A stretch of DNA of 13,262 nucleotides, from positions 1-13,262 of the forward strand of contig LT649812.1 in NCBI GenBank assembly GCA_900128395.1, given 5' to 3'. The notes under the pieces were generated by a model, which was given only the letters and a program-made list of their open reading frames with translations, was not told where the DNA came from and ran no database searches. This document shows, piece by piece, positions 1-8,594 of the stretch. The stretch comes from Stramenopiles sp. TOSAG23-2 (lineage: Eukaryota > Sar). A program made the translations under genes and the position numbers. The stretch's first letter is position 1. Each line of letters begins with the position of its first letter.

Positions 1-770
1 TAAATTGATATCGTATCATCATTTAAACTGTATTCGTGTATTGTTATTGTATCTTTGTCTATTGCATGAATTATCAGTGTAACCTGTATTTAAAATAGTA
101 TAATATGATATTTTAAATTACAATTATATTAAAAGTATCATATACCTGTACTGTATGTAGCAATAATGCCATAGTTGCCATACTACCGATTATTATATTT
201 TTTATTATTCTTCCAGGTAGTCTAGTAGTACCACAAGTACTGTATTACAGGAGCTACCTGTATTGTGCTATATTATTAGCTTAGATTTTTAATATTATAA
301 AGTAAAAGAATAAACAAAAAAATGGTGATGACGCAGTCCTATGTATAGACTACGGAAATTCTACGAGTATACGCTTATGTATTATACTGTACGTACTATG
401 TACTGAGAGAATGATATGTAGTGTGGAGATGATTAAGGAAAATCTCTTTTTTCCATGAACCGAATTGAAGTTGTGCCTCCTGTGGTGTGCCAGTGTGCTA
501 TTTATAATAAAATAAATAAAATAACGACTAAGCGACATATACTGTATTATTTCAATTATTCAACAGAAAAGAAAAAGAAAAAAAGTTATTCATATAAAAG
601 ATTAACGATTCAAAACAAATAAAAAATAAAAACAAACAAAAAATAATATATACAGAGAGAGAGAAATTAAACTGTACATGCATATATAGAAATATAAAAG
701 TGTGTATTGATTGCAAAATTTCAAATTGCGAAAAGAAATATTTTATTACAATTAAGAATATATATTTAAA
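1..770. other. AT-rich intergenic/5' flank of the LKR/SDH gene
   Basis: I find no credible gene here; short open frames have no recognisable content. It holds four copies of the heptamer TACTGTA (149-155, 238-244, 385-391, 540-546), an inverted pair caggtag (214-220)/ctacctg (254-260), and a short GA run near 653-664. From about 570 to 770 the plus strand is strongly A-rich, as expected for the leader of the gene starting at 771. No clear TATA box can be singled out because the whole region is AT-rich. Confidence 0.6.
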
Positions 771-3700
771 ATGTCCTCTAATAAATTAAAAGGTAATAAA
801 ATTATTGGGATAGTAAAAGAGGTATATAATAAATGGGAACGTCGTGCACCTTTATGTCCAGTGCATGTAGAGCGTTTGGTAAAACAAGGTTGTCGCGTAT
901 TGGTGCAACCATCTGATCGCAGAATTTTTACAAATATTGAATATGAAAAAGTAGGAGCTGAGATAACGGAAGATTTATCACCTGCATCTGTGATATTCGG
1001 AGTGAAACAAGTGCCAGTAGAAGATTTATTACCAGAGCGTAGTTATGTTTTTTTCTCACATGTCATCAAGGCACAACCTGAAAATATGGAATTATTAGAT
1101 TCAATTTTAGAGAATAATATACGATTATTTGATTATGAAACTATCACTGTTGATGGCTCAAGGAATAAACCACGATTAGTTGCATTTGGTGGATTTGCTG
1201 GAAGAGCTGGAATGATAAGTGCACTGCGTGGTTTAGGAGAAAGAATGTTGTGTTTAGGTTATTCAACGCCTTTCTTAAACATTGGCAGTTCGTATATGTA
1301 TCCATCACTAAACGATGCAAAAAGTGCTGTGCGCCTAGTTGGTGGTCGTATACAACATGCTGGACTTCCACAAGACTTCTCTCCATTAGTATTTGGGTTT
1401 ACTGGCAATGGAAATGTTTCACAAGGTGCGCAAGAAGTTTTTGAGGAATTACCACATGAATGGATATCGCCAAATGATTTAAAACAATTAACACAGGATG
1501 GTGGACGTAGTGATTTAGTATATGGATGTGTCATAGAAGAGGAACATATGGTGAAACGTGATGATGACGGTACGGGTAAAAATTTTTCACGAAACGAGTA
1601 TTATCAGCATCCAGAAAAATATAGTCCGATATTTCATGATCATATAGTGCCTTACATATCATGTCTTGTGAATTGTACTTATTGGGATCATCGTTATCCA
1701 CGTTTAATAACGAAAGATCAAATCAACGAACAACATATGGACAAAAATATCAAGAAAATGATTGCAGTCGCAGATATATCATGTGACATTGAGGGAAGTG
1801 TTGAATTTTTGACCAAATCATCATACATCGAACAACCTTTTTTCCTATACAATCCAATAAATGATGAAACGACTGAATCATTAGAAGGCAACGGTATCTT
1901 AATGTGTGGTGTAGACATTTTGCCAAGTGAATTGCCAAATGAAAGTAGTATGCATTTCGGTGATGCTATGTTTGATTTTGTCATGCCACTGGTAACGTCT
2001 GATGGTACATTGCCATATGAGGAGCAAGTACATGATTTACCAAAGGCATTACACGGTGCATGCATAGCAAGCAATGGTAGCTTAACACCATCATTTTCAT
2101 ATATTGAAAGCATGAGAGCTGAGCGTGAACGTAATCATTTGAAACAGCGTTTTGAATTGATGGAAGAAACTGCAGGTAATACCGTAATACGAGTAACTGG
2201 ACATTTATTTGACAGTGGATTTATCAATAAAACATTGGACATTATCGAAGATTGTGGTGGTCAATTTTATATTGTAGAAATGGACGTTCGACCAAACAGT
2301 GAAACGGAATTTAAAAGTAGCGCGGATATACAAATAAGTGTGGCAAATGGCCGGGATGGCTTAAAAGAGATCATGACAAAATTAGATGCGTTAGCTGATG
2401 TTGTACCAAAAGCTGAAGCAGTTATTGCGGAAATGCCGTTTGATTATTGCAAAGGTGATTTTTCAAAAACATTGCATGGGGGTGTTGGGCAAGAACAAAT
2501 GATATTCAAAGATCCACCTTCCATGTCATTTACTGGCAATAGTAATAGTGATGAAAGCAATGTGAGTAATGGTAGGAAAAAAGCGGTTGTATTGGGTTCT
2601 GGTTTGGTAGCAAAACCAGCCGTAGAGTACCTTTCACGTCAAAACGATGTCGTTCTACTTTCATCAATCGAAGAGGAAGCGATTAACATTATTAAAAGTG
2701 TTGGAAGAAGTCATGTTCAATATAAAACGGTAGATGTTTTAAAAGAAATTGATCTTGTCCATCAAGAAATCAAAAATGCTGATGTTGTTTTAAGTTTATT
2801 GCCTGCAACAATGCATGTGCCAATAGCCAAGCTTTGTATCAAATCGTGTAAACCCTTGGTAACAGCAAGTTATGTTAATGATGAAATGCAACAATTAAAT
2901 GAAGAAGCAAGTGATGCATCAATACCAATATTATGCGAAATGGGACTTGATCCTGGTATGGATCATATGAGTGCCATGAAAGTTATAGATGAAATTCATC
3001 ATGACGGTGGATCTGTAGTACATTTTTCTTCTTTATGCGGTGGTCTACCAGCGCCAGAAGCTGCAAATAATCCTCTGCGCTATAAATTTAGTTGGAGTCC
3101 AAAAGGCGTATTATCAGCTGCTAAAAATAGCGCTCAATACCGCGAAAATGGTCAAATCATACAAGTACCTGGGGAACAATTATTATCATCTGCAAAAGCC
3201 GTAGATGGATTTCCCACATTATCACTTGAGCAATTACCAAATAGAGATTCTCTTCCTTATGGGGAATTGTATGGTATACATGATGAAGCAGAAACTGTTT
3301 ATCGTGGTACGTTGCGCTATGCTGGGTGGTCTAAAATTATGAATGAAATTTCCAAAACGGGGTTATTTGGCACTGGCAATATGCCTAATGATATTGAAAG
3401 CTGGCAAGAATTATCGGAAAAACTTAATATAACAAATACAATACATGATGATGATGCGCTTGCATGTTTAAAATGGCTTGGTGTTTTTAGTGAAAATACT
3501 GTCCATAACAGCCCTAGTGGTGAAGTTGGAGATGCATTTTGTTCCTTACTGGAAGAGAGACTAGCATATGGGAATGACGAAAGAGACATGGTATTGATGA
3601 AGCATGATTTTGTTGTCTCACATGGCAATTATATGGACAATTTGAGTAAGAAGACATCTATTTTTATTGGCTATGGTGATGCAAATGGCGATAGTTCAAT

Positions 3701-3857
3701 GGCAAAAACTGTAGGGTATACGATCGCTATTGGTGCACAATTGATATTGGACGATGTGGTGAAAGGTAAAGGTGTTCTTATTCCAACAACGCCCGATATT
3801 TACATCCCAGGTTTGTCATTATTAGAGAGAGAAGGTATTGTTTTCCATGAAGAATAA
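771..3857 (+). CDS. AASS: Bifunctional lysine-ketoglutarate reductase / saccharopine dehydrogenase (LKR/SDH)
   Basis: This 1028-residue protein catalyses the first two steps of lysine breakdown: condensation of lysine with 2-oxoglutarate to saccharopine, then oxidation of saccharopine to glutamate and aminoadipate semialdehyde. The N-terminal LKR half (about 10-460) opens like alanine dehydrogenase/PNT proteins, with WERRAPLCPVHV at 22-33, the SHVIKAQPEN segment near 96-105, and a glycine-rich nucleotide motif GFTGNGNVSQGAQ at 209-221. A conserved linker domain follows (about 469-540). The SDH half starts near 604 with a Rossmann motif LGSGLVAKP (608-616) and carries the family signature GLDPGMDHM (725-733). 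Length is close to plant and animal fusions, so it looks complete. The first Met at 771 lies only about 10 residues before the catalytic fold, with no room for a mitochondrial presequence, so I infer a cytosolic enzyme, as in plants. No introns or frame breaks are seen. Confidence 0.96.
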   Translation: MSSNKLKGNKIIGIVKEVYNKWERRAPLCPVHVERLVKQGCRVLVQPSDRRIFTNIEYEKVGAEITEDLSPASVIFGVKQVPVEDLLPERSYVFFSHVIKAQPENMELLDSILENNIRLFDYETITVDGSRNKPRLVAFGGFAGRAGMISALRGLGERMLCLGYSTPFLNIGSSYMYPSLNDAKSAVRLVGGRIQHAGLPQDFSPLVFGFTGNGNVSQGAQEVFEELPHEWISPNDLKQLTQDGGRSDLVYGCVIEEEHMVKRDDDGTGKNFSRNEYYQHPEKYSPIFHDHIVPYISCLVNCTYWDHRYPRLITKDQINEQHMDKNIKKMIAVADISCDIEGSVEFLTKSSYIEQPFFLYNPINDETTESLEGNGILMCGVDILPSELPNESSMHFGDAMFDFVMPLVTSDGTLPYEEQVHDLPKALHGACIASNGSLTPSFSYIESMRAERERNHLKQRFELMEETAGNTVIRVTGHLFDSGFINKTLDIIEDCGGQFYIVEMDVRPNSETEFKSSADIQISVANGRDGLKEIMTKLDALADVVPKAEAVIAEMPFDYCKGDFSKTLHGGVGQEQMIFKDPPSMSFTGNSNSDESNVSNGRKKAVVLGSGLVAKPAVEYLSRQNDVVLLSSIEEEAINIIKSVGRSHVQYKTVDVLKEIDLVHQEIKNADVVLSLLPATMHVPIAKLCIKSCKPLVTASYVNDEMQQLNEEASDASIPILCEMGLDPGMDHMSAMKVIDEIHHDGGSVVHFSSLCGGLPAPEAANNPLRYKFSWSPKGVLSAAKNSAQYRENGQIIQVPGEQLLSSAKAVDGFPTLSLEQLPNRDSLPYGELYGIHDEAETVYRGTLRYAGWSKIMNEISKTGLFGTGNMPNDIESWQELSEKLNITNTIHDDDALACLKWLGVFSENTVHNSPSGEVGDAFCSLLEERLAYGNDERDMVLMKHDFVVSHGNYMDNLSKKTSIFIGYGDANGDSSMAKTVGYTIAIGAQLILDDVVKGKGVLIPTTPDIYIPGLSLLEREGIVFHEE

Positions 3858-4380
3858 GATCTTAAAAACAAATAATTTGTGTGTGCAAGTGTATATATTT
3901 TTACTCTTGTGTTACGAGGACTATTGGAACTATCGTACAGTAATATTATTATTACACAATACTATAAATTTATACCAGCCAGCGTCGTTCGTTTTTAGTC
4001 GCTACCTGGTACAGTAGCTCTATTATGTGAAACAACATGATATGGCCCCTTAAAAAAATGGCCATTTTATCTTACTATCTAATATGCCGGTAGCACGCTA
4101 GCCCAGCTAGAGCTAGAGCTAGCCGGCTAGCTCTAGCTACTTGCTACCGTGCTACGTTACTCTGGCACCATAGATTTTCCTTGCAGTATAAGTATACTGT
4201 AATATAGTGCTACGTGCCTACTTGGTAAAAATATTATTAATATATAGTAGTGATATATACATACGTGCATACAGAGTATATACATTAACAGAGTACATAT
4301 ATTTTTTATATCTGATTAAAATATAAGTATCAGACTACATAAATATAAATAAAGTACATTAAAGATAGTAAAACGGGAAA
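3858..4380. other. Intergenic region with long hairpin, between two plus-strand genes
   Basis: This spacer separates the end of LKR/SDH from the start of the PH/J-domain gene. It contains TACAGTA at 3936-3942 and 4010-4016, TACTGTA at 4195-4201, a ctacctgg element at 4002-4009, the hairpin at 4090-4155, and a small perfect inverted repeat CAGTATA-AG-TATACTG at 4184-4199. The last 100 bases before 4381 are A-rich, as upstream of other genes here. No ORF of interest. Confidence 0.6.
4090..4155. repeat. Extended inverted repeat / hairpin with perfect 28-bp palindrome core
   Basis: The core 4111-4138 is a perfect palindrome (two 14-base arms centred on CCGG between 4124 and 4125). An outer pair of arms, 4090-4102 and 4143-4155, pairs at 12 of 13 positions, separated from the core by an asymmetric 8/4 base bulge. 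The element has six CTAG tetramers in about 40 bases and is clearly GC-richer than its surroundings. It could fold into a cruciform in DNA or a stem in RNA in the 3' region of the LKR/SDH transcript. It may be a foldback element relic; no target-site duplication was recognised. Confidence 0.75.
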
Positions 4381-5952
4381 ATGGATTCGTTTATGGTGAG
4401 AGCAAAAGATTTTGTGCCAATTGGATATTTGTTTAAATCTGGCAAGAAAACAGCTTTACTAAATACTGGCCTTAAGCGAAGATTTTTCTTCTTCGCTAAT
4501 AATTGTTTACACTATCAAAATGAAGATACTTCTAAGAAAATAAATGGAACAATTGACTTGGAAAATATTGAATATTACATAACTAGAAAGAAGTCAAATT
4601 CATTGATAAATGAAGAATTTCAATTCGAATCTTCTATTGATACTGACGGTATGATATTATTTGGAGAAAATAGAAATTGGATATTGGCTTGCACAACAAG
4701 TAACCAACTACAACTAATTGAAACACTACTTGTGCAACAAAAGGCACAAAAGTTAACTATTTTATTTGACGGTATGCTGAGCAGGAAAGTTAATCTCATG
4801 GTAGCAGTTAAGAATTATGGATACCTCGTATCAAATCCATCTGGGATGAAAAAAATGTTGATGCTTTGTAAGCTTGACAGGAATTTACTTACGATGACAG
4901 ACTGTATGCAACTTTCAGAAAATATTACGCAAATTTCTAATAGTGTAGGCGTAGTTAATAACAATAATGCAAATCAATTTTGGATATTACGCAATAATAA
5001 CACATTTTTGAATAGTACCCCTAAACGGAAATTATCCATATTTACGGCATCAGATAAGTCAGCATTAGAATGGGTCGCCGCTGCAAATTGGGTATCTAAA
5101 ATAGATACAGCACAGAACAGTAATTCATCTATGAACGGGAAAAACGATGTATATTACAACAATGAATTAAGTAGTGAAAATATTAAGATAGAGAAAATGA
5201 AACAACGTCAAAAACGTCAACAAAAACGTAGAGACAAAAAAAAAAATACGAAGGATGTGAGTGCTAGTGCTACTTCTGGAAATGAGAAAACTAGTAGTGG
5301 CAGAAAAGTTGGTAGTAGACGCAAAGATAGAAGAGCATCTTCGACCGTAGGAAAAGCACGTCAAATGCTACAAAAGCAAAATCGTCAGAAAAATATGAAT
5401 TCCCATCGTCGTTCTGTGAGTACAACTGAAGTGGATAAAAAAATGAGTCGAATGAGTCGATTGCGAATAAAAAGAAGATCTTCCAGTCGAAGAAAATTTA
5501 ACGTTAAAAACGCATTGGCTAAAAGAATCTCTTCTGCGGGGAAAGATTTATTCAATAGTGCAGTAGAAAAATTACGTGCCCGAAAAGTAGCTGAGGAGGA
5601 GCAAAATCAATGTAAAAAAGATTTTAGCGATTTGCTTAGTGAGAGAGTTGATTTTTGGCAAAGTGATATGGACAATCCTGGTCAACAAAAATCTTTGTAT
5701 GAATTGTTAAATACATTAGATGCTCATTTTCCTGAGTTGTTTTCAACGGCTTTAATATCTGCTCAGCATGATAAATACTTTCAAGCTGTGGATGAAGAAG
5801 AAGATGATGTTTATAAACTCTTGCGTAAATATCTGAAGAAAGCCCTTCTAAAGGTTCATCCAGATCGTCAACAAAATGCAACGTCTGAAACCAAGATATT
5901 GGCGGAAATAGTTTGTCAAGTTTTGCAAGATATTTGGAGTGATTCAAATTGA
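4381..5952 (+). CDS. PH-domain protein with C-terminal auxilin-like J domain
   Basis: This 523-residue protein begins with a pleckstrin-homology-like domain (about 13-118): a GYLFKSG opening strand, the basic LKRRFFFF strand (31-38), LHYY-type strand and a hydrophobic closing helix after NW at 99-100. A second, weaker PH-like unit probably spans about 147-238, opening with GYLV and closing with ALEWVAAANWVS. Residues 265-410 are a highly basic, Ser/Arg/Lys-rich, helix-prone linker. The C-terminus (about 430-520) is a J domain with the HPD tripeptide at 493-495 (KVHPDR), preceded by the helix YKLLRKYLKKALL and followed by a helix ending ILAEIVCQVLQDIW. The position at the very C-terminus and the helix pattern resemble auxilin/GAK, which recruit Hsc70 to uncoat clathrin vesicles. 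I infer a phosphoinositide-binding Hsp70 cochaperone in membrane traffic. No clathrin box was identified. Starts at the first ATG of the frame. Confidence 0.82.
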   Translation: MDSFMVRAKDFVPIGYLFKSGKKTALLNTGLKRRFFFFANNCLHYQNEDTSKKINGTIDLENIEYYITRKKSNSLINEEFQFESSIDTDGMILFGENRNWILACTTSNQLQLIETLLVQQKAQKLTILFDGMLSRKVNLMVAVKNYGYLVSNPSGMKKMLMLCKLDRNLLTMTDCMQLSENITQISNSVGVVNNNNANQFWILRNNNTFLNSTPKRKLSIFTASDKSALEWVAAANWVSKIDTAQNSNSSMNGKNDVYYNNELSSENIKIEKMKQRQKRQQKRRDKKKNTKDVSASATSGNEKTSSGRKVGSRRKDRRASSTVGKARQMLQKQNRQKNMNSHRRSVSTTEVDKKMSRMSRLRIKRRSSSRRKFNVKNALAKRISSAGKDLFNSAVEKLRARKVAEEEQNQCKKDFSDLLSERVDFWQSDMDNPGQQKSLYELLNTLDAHFPELFSTALISAQHDKYFQAVDEEEDDVYKLLRKYLKKALLKVHPDRQQNATSETKILAEIVCQVLQDIWSDSN

Positions 5953-5961
5953 AATTCATTT

Positions 5962-6927
5962 TTAAAAATTTAAAAGGTATTCAATAAACTGTAATTCAAC
6001 TAATATAGCATCACATATATAAGTTTCTCGATCAAATTCGATCATAATCTGAATCATTCCATAAGGACCTTGAACATCTTGCACTATTTGGACTGATGCA
6101 ACTTGTTTATTTTCATATGTTACATTGAATTGCGCTTTATTGCTAACATTTTTTGGGTGAATAGAAAATAAATCCCCATTACCAAATGCTTCAATATCGT
6201 TTCTTGGATCATATCTTGGTTTCTCATCTTGAAAATTTCTATTCATTTTACCTTCAAAATCATGATTCCGTATGGTATCTATTATATCTGCTCCTGTTAT
6301 TGAAAAAAAACCATGTTTATCAATTAAACTTTTAGGCGGCTCTTGAGGAATAAAGTGTATTTGAATTGGTATATGATAGTTTTTAACTTTCTCTGGATTG
6401 TTAATGGTATCCTCACATATACTGAATGTGACGAAGTAGGTGTATTTGACTAGCTTTCCTAAGAAGGATGGTGGCATTAAATTTGGTAATTTTAGTGTAT
6501 ATTTGACAACCACGTCTCTACCGTCGCTCGGTTTAATTTTGAACTCCTCAAACATTGGCGTTCCATACAATATACAGTAACCTCTCTTCCCAGTATAATT
6601 CACGAAATGTGGCATATTTTCAGGCACGTCGCTCATTGTTCCACAGTTTTGTACACTAATATCATTTAATTTTCGATACACTTTTGGCAACTTTATCGCT
6701 TTATCAACAAGTATTTCATGCCCGATAGTCACATGGCCATGAGTTTGCACACCGACCCAAAAACTGCTACTCATACTTTTATCCACATTACCAGGAACAA
6801 ACATATTCGATTTATCACGTGTATGTATAAGACATTCAATTTCTTCACCTACGTAAAATTCATTTGTTTCAAAACGAGCAATCAGATCTTTGCATTCACC
6901 AATACTACCAATATTTCTATTCATCAT
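5962..6927 (-). CDS. RGP1: Rgp1-like subunit of the Ric1-Rgp1 Rab6 GEF complex, C-terminally short
   Basis: The 321-residue protein (from the first ATG, plus-strand CAT at 6925-6927) matches the arrestin-like Rgp1 family, which with Ric1 activates Rab6/Ypt6 for endosome-to-Golgi retrograde transport. Diagnostic stretches are GEEIECLIHTRD near 27-38, GYCILYGTP (116-124), PPSFLGKLVKYTYFVTFSI (152-170), IPIQIHFI (186-193), and a late beta region FSIHPKN...AQFNVTYENKQVASVQI (254-281) ending ILVELQ. Family members normally continue for roughly another 100 residues after the VELQ-like strand; here only eight residues remain before TAA. The gene is convergent with the PH/J gene, with 9 bp between stops, so there is no space for a normal tail. 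The open frame extends upstream to a TTG at 6942, but TTG is not a credible eukaryotic start. Confidence 0.8.
   Translation of the reverse strand: MMNRNIGSIGECKDLIARFETNEFYVGEEIECLIHTRDKSNMFVPGNVDKSMSSSFWVGVQTHGHVTIGHEILVDKAIKLPKVYRKLNDISVQNCGTMSDVPENMPHFVNYTGKRGYCILYGTPMFEEFKIKPSDGRDVVVKYTLKLPNLMPPSFLGKLVKYTYFVTFSICEDTINNPEKVKNYHIPIQIHFIPQEPPKSLIDKHGFFSITGADIIDTIRNHDFEGKMNRNFQDEKPRYDPRNDIEAFGNGDLFSIHPKNVSNKAQFNVTYENKQVASVQIVQDVQGPYGMIQIMIEFDRETYICDAILVELQFIEYLLNF
5983..5988 (+). promoter_or_regulatory. Possible AATAAA polyadenylation signal for the PH/J gene
   Basis: AATAAA lies 30 bases after the TGA stop ending at 5952, on the same strand. If used, the transcript would run into the convergent Rgp1-like coding region and give overlapping antisense 3' ends. 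The hexamer can occur by chance in AT-rich DNA. Confidence 0.35.
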
Positions 6928-6968
6928 TTTCAAATTTACCAAATCGATCCTTTTTGTTTGTTTTTTCT

Positions 6969-7094
6969 TTTCTATTTCAATACTATTTTCTTAATATTTA
7001 TTTAGGTAATAATTTTTTTGCAATTCTTCAATTTCTATTTCAATACTATTTTCTTAATATTTATTTAGGTAATAATTTTTTTGCAATTCTTCAA
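6969..7094. repeat. Perfect direct tandem duplication, 63-bp unit (x2)
   Basis: Copy 6969-7031 is identical to 7032-7094, and identity continues three bases to 7097. It lies just upstream of the Rgp1-like start (41 bp from the ATG at 6927), in noncoding AT-rich DNA. On the plus strand each copy contains TTTAG followed by GTAATA, so the junction-to-junction segment would have GT-AG borders. Confidence 0.95.
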
Positions 7095-7416
7095 TTTAAT
7101 GTAATCTATAATTTAAATTATTGTTGCACTACCAGCCCAGCCAGGTAGCTACTTTTTGGAAGGAGTTGTGTGAAAAAAAGTATTACTCTGTATTACAAAA
7201 AATACATATATTTTATATATCGATAGTGCATATTTATTTATTAATAAATAATAATAAGCACCACATCAGTGAAGAAGAAATATGATTGATGATAAGCGCG
7301 TATTAGTATTTTATATCCTCGTAATACGTGACCAATTATACGACGATAGCTATAATTAGAATAATAGTATTTACAATAGGAATAATAAGTAAAAAATATT
7401 AAGGATACTAGCCCTA

Positions 7417-7431
7417 TACCACCAGGTGGTA
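7417..7431. repeat. Short perfect inverted repeat TACCACC-A-GGTGGTA
   Basis: Two 7-base arms flank a single A. It sits about 350 bases upstream of the EF-hand ATG and contains the CCAGGT core seen in several other intergenic islands of this window. It could be a dimeric factor site or simply part of an intergenic repeat family. Confidence 0.6.
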
Positions 7432-7589
7432 GCTAACATCGACACAGCCTTTTTTTATGTTTTTTTATGATGTTCGGAACTATTTATTAGTCCTCTACTT
7501 CTTGTGGTGCACTGGTGACCAGGTGACACTAATAATACAGTAATGTACGTTAGTTGTATTATACAAATCTAGGCATATGTTTACATCCT

Positions 7590-7799
7590 CTAATAAAACT
7601 AATAACACTCCTTGTTGTATATTTTAACAAATATAATAGAAGAAGAACAAGAGCGATTATAATGGGTGCTGGCTGTAGAAAAGCTGCTGGTGACCTAATA
7701 AAACTAATAACACTCCTTGTTGTATATTTTAACAAATATAATAGAAGAAGAACAAGAGCGATTATAATGGGTGCTGGCTGTAGAAAAGCTGCTGGTGAC
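7590..7799. repeat. Perfect direct tandem duplication, 105-bp unit (x2), carrying the EF-hand start codon
   Basis: Copy 7590-7694 is identical to 7695-7799. Each copy carries leader sequence plus an ATG followed by ten codons (MGAGCRKAAGD), so the start is present twice, at 7662 and 7767. The unit is a multiple of three, so both ATGs are in the same frame with no stop between them. Confidence 0.97.
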
Positions 7800-8594
7800 A
7801 AATGGAGTGATATAAGAGATGGTGATGAAAAAATATTTAAACTAGATGGGTTGTTCCAAGAAACAATTAAACATAGAAAATTTATTGTAAATACAATAGA
7901 AGGTCAGGATGAGGAAGCTATGGAAACATTTAAAAAACTGGGATTAACAGCATTAATCATAGATAAATTTTATAGTACGTTTAGAGCGATTGATGGTGAT
8001 AACGGTGGTGAGATTGATATGCACGAGTTTTATGTCTTTTTTGATTTAGAAGAATCGCCCTTTGTTGATAGGGCATTTGCACTTTTTGACCGTGATGGTT
8101 CAGGGCAAATTGATTTTGAAGAGTTTGTCACTGCGGTCTGGAATTTTTGTACAACTCCAGCAGCAGAATTAATAGATTTTGCATTTAATTTATATGATTT
8201 AGACGGGTCTAAAGACTTGGACAAAGAAGAGGTTAAAACGTTAGTAGGGGAGATTTTAGGGGATAATGGTACAACGGATAAAGAACTTGAAGAAACTGGT
8301 GGTGGTGGGGACATTATGGATATGGCTAAAATTAATGTAGATCGATTGATGAAAGATCTAAGACCTAGCAAAAATGGATTAATAGATATAAAAGCATTTC
8401 GTAAATTTGTGGAGAGACAACCAGTCTCGATGAAACCAGCATATAAATTGCAACAAACGCTGCAATCGAGAATTATTGGAGAAGCATATTGGAAGACTGC
8501 GTCTAGGAAAAGAGACAAAGTTTTAGCTATGGCAAAGGGTCAAGTTGATGGGAAAATTAATACAAAAGCGGGTGGAGCTGATGTAAATGAATAG
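7767..8594 (+). CDS. EF-hand calcium-binding protein, N-terminal part (frame broken by duplication)
   Basis: Numbering from ATG 7767: MGAGC puts Gly at 2 and Cys at 5, suggesting N-myristoylation and palmitoylation. Three convincing EF-hand loops follow: DGDNGGEIDMHE (76-87), DRDGSGQIDFEE (108-119) and DLDGSKDLDKEE (144-155, Lys replacing the usual Gly at loop position 6). A fourth, near 199-210 (SKNGLIDIKA), looks degenerate and probably does not bind calcium. The arrangement resembles calcineurin B/CBL-type sensors followed by a long extension. An 88-bp duplication starting at 8504 shifts the frame, giving a TAG at 8592-8594 right after GGADVNE. The other copy leads into the remaining reading frame ending at 9189. 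With one copy removed, the protein would be about 444 residues. An upstream in-frame ATG at 7662 exists only because of the 105-bp duplication; the frame is open still further upstream, but that is translated leader. Confidence 0.85.
   Translation: MGAGCRKAAGDKWSDIRDGDEKIFKLDGLFQETIKHRKFIVNTIEGQDEEAMETFKKLGLTALIIDKFYSTFRAIDGDNGGEIDMHEFYVFFDLEESPFVDRAFALFDRDGSGQIDFEEFVTAVWNFCTTPAAELIDFAFNLYDLDGSKDLDKEEVKTLVGEILGDNGTTDKELEETGGGGDIMDMAKINVDRLMKDLRPSKNGLIDIKAFRKFVERQPVSMKPAYKLQQTLQSRIIGEAYWKTASRKRDKVLAMAKGQVDGKINTKAGGADVNE

Larger units (their letters stand above)
6943..7766. other. Divergent intergenic region between Rgp1-like (-) and EF-hand (+) genes
   Basis: This is the shared 5' region of two divergent genes. 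It holds the 63-bp duplication, a ccaggtag element at 7141-7148, the short hairpins TACCACC-A-GGTGGTA (7417-7431) and CTGGT-G-ACCAG (7512-7522), TACAGTA at 7536-7542, and most of the 105-bp duplication. No independent gene is recognised; short open frames here are AT-rich noise. Confidence 0.6.

Noticed and set aside
1144-3628. Several minus-strand open frames inside LKR/SDH
   Set aside because: They are shadows of a long, well conserved coding frame, with no recognisable motifs of their own.
5636-5959. Minus-strand open frame under the J domain as the missing Rgp1 C-terminus
   Set aside because: It is the antisense of the conserved J-domain coding sequence, and its translation does not resemble the Rgp1 tail.
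6928-6942. TTG start for the Rgp1-like protein (and likewise 10602 for Bmt2-like)
   Set aside because: Non-ATG starts are not expected in a eukaryotic nuclear gene; ATGs at 6927 and, for Bmt2-like, 10545 or 10778 are better choices.
7554-7766. Hydrophobic N-terminal extension of the EF-hand protein as a signal anchor
   Set aside because: The hydrophobic stretch is the duplicated 5' leader translated by chance; the unduplicated gene would start at MGAGC with no such segment.
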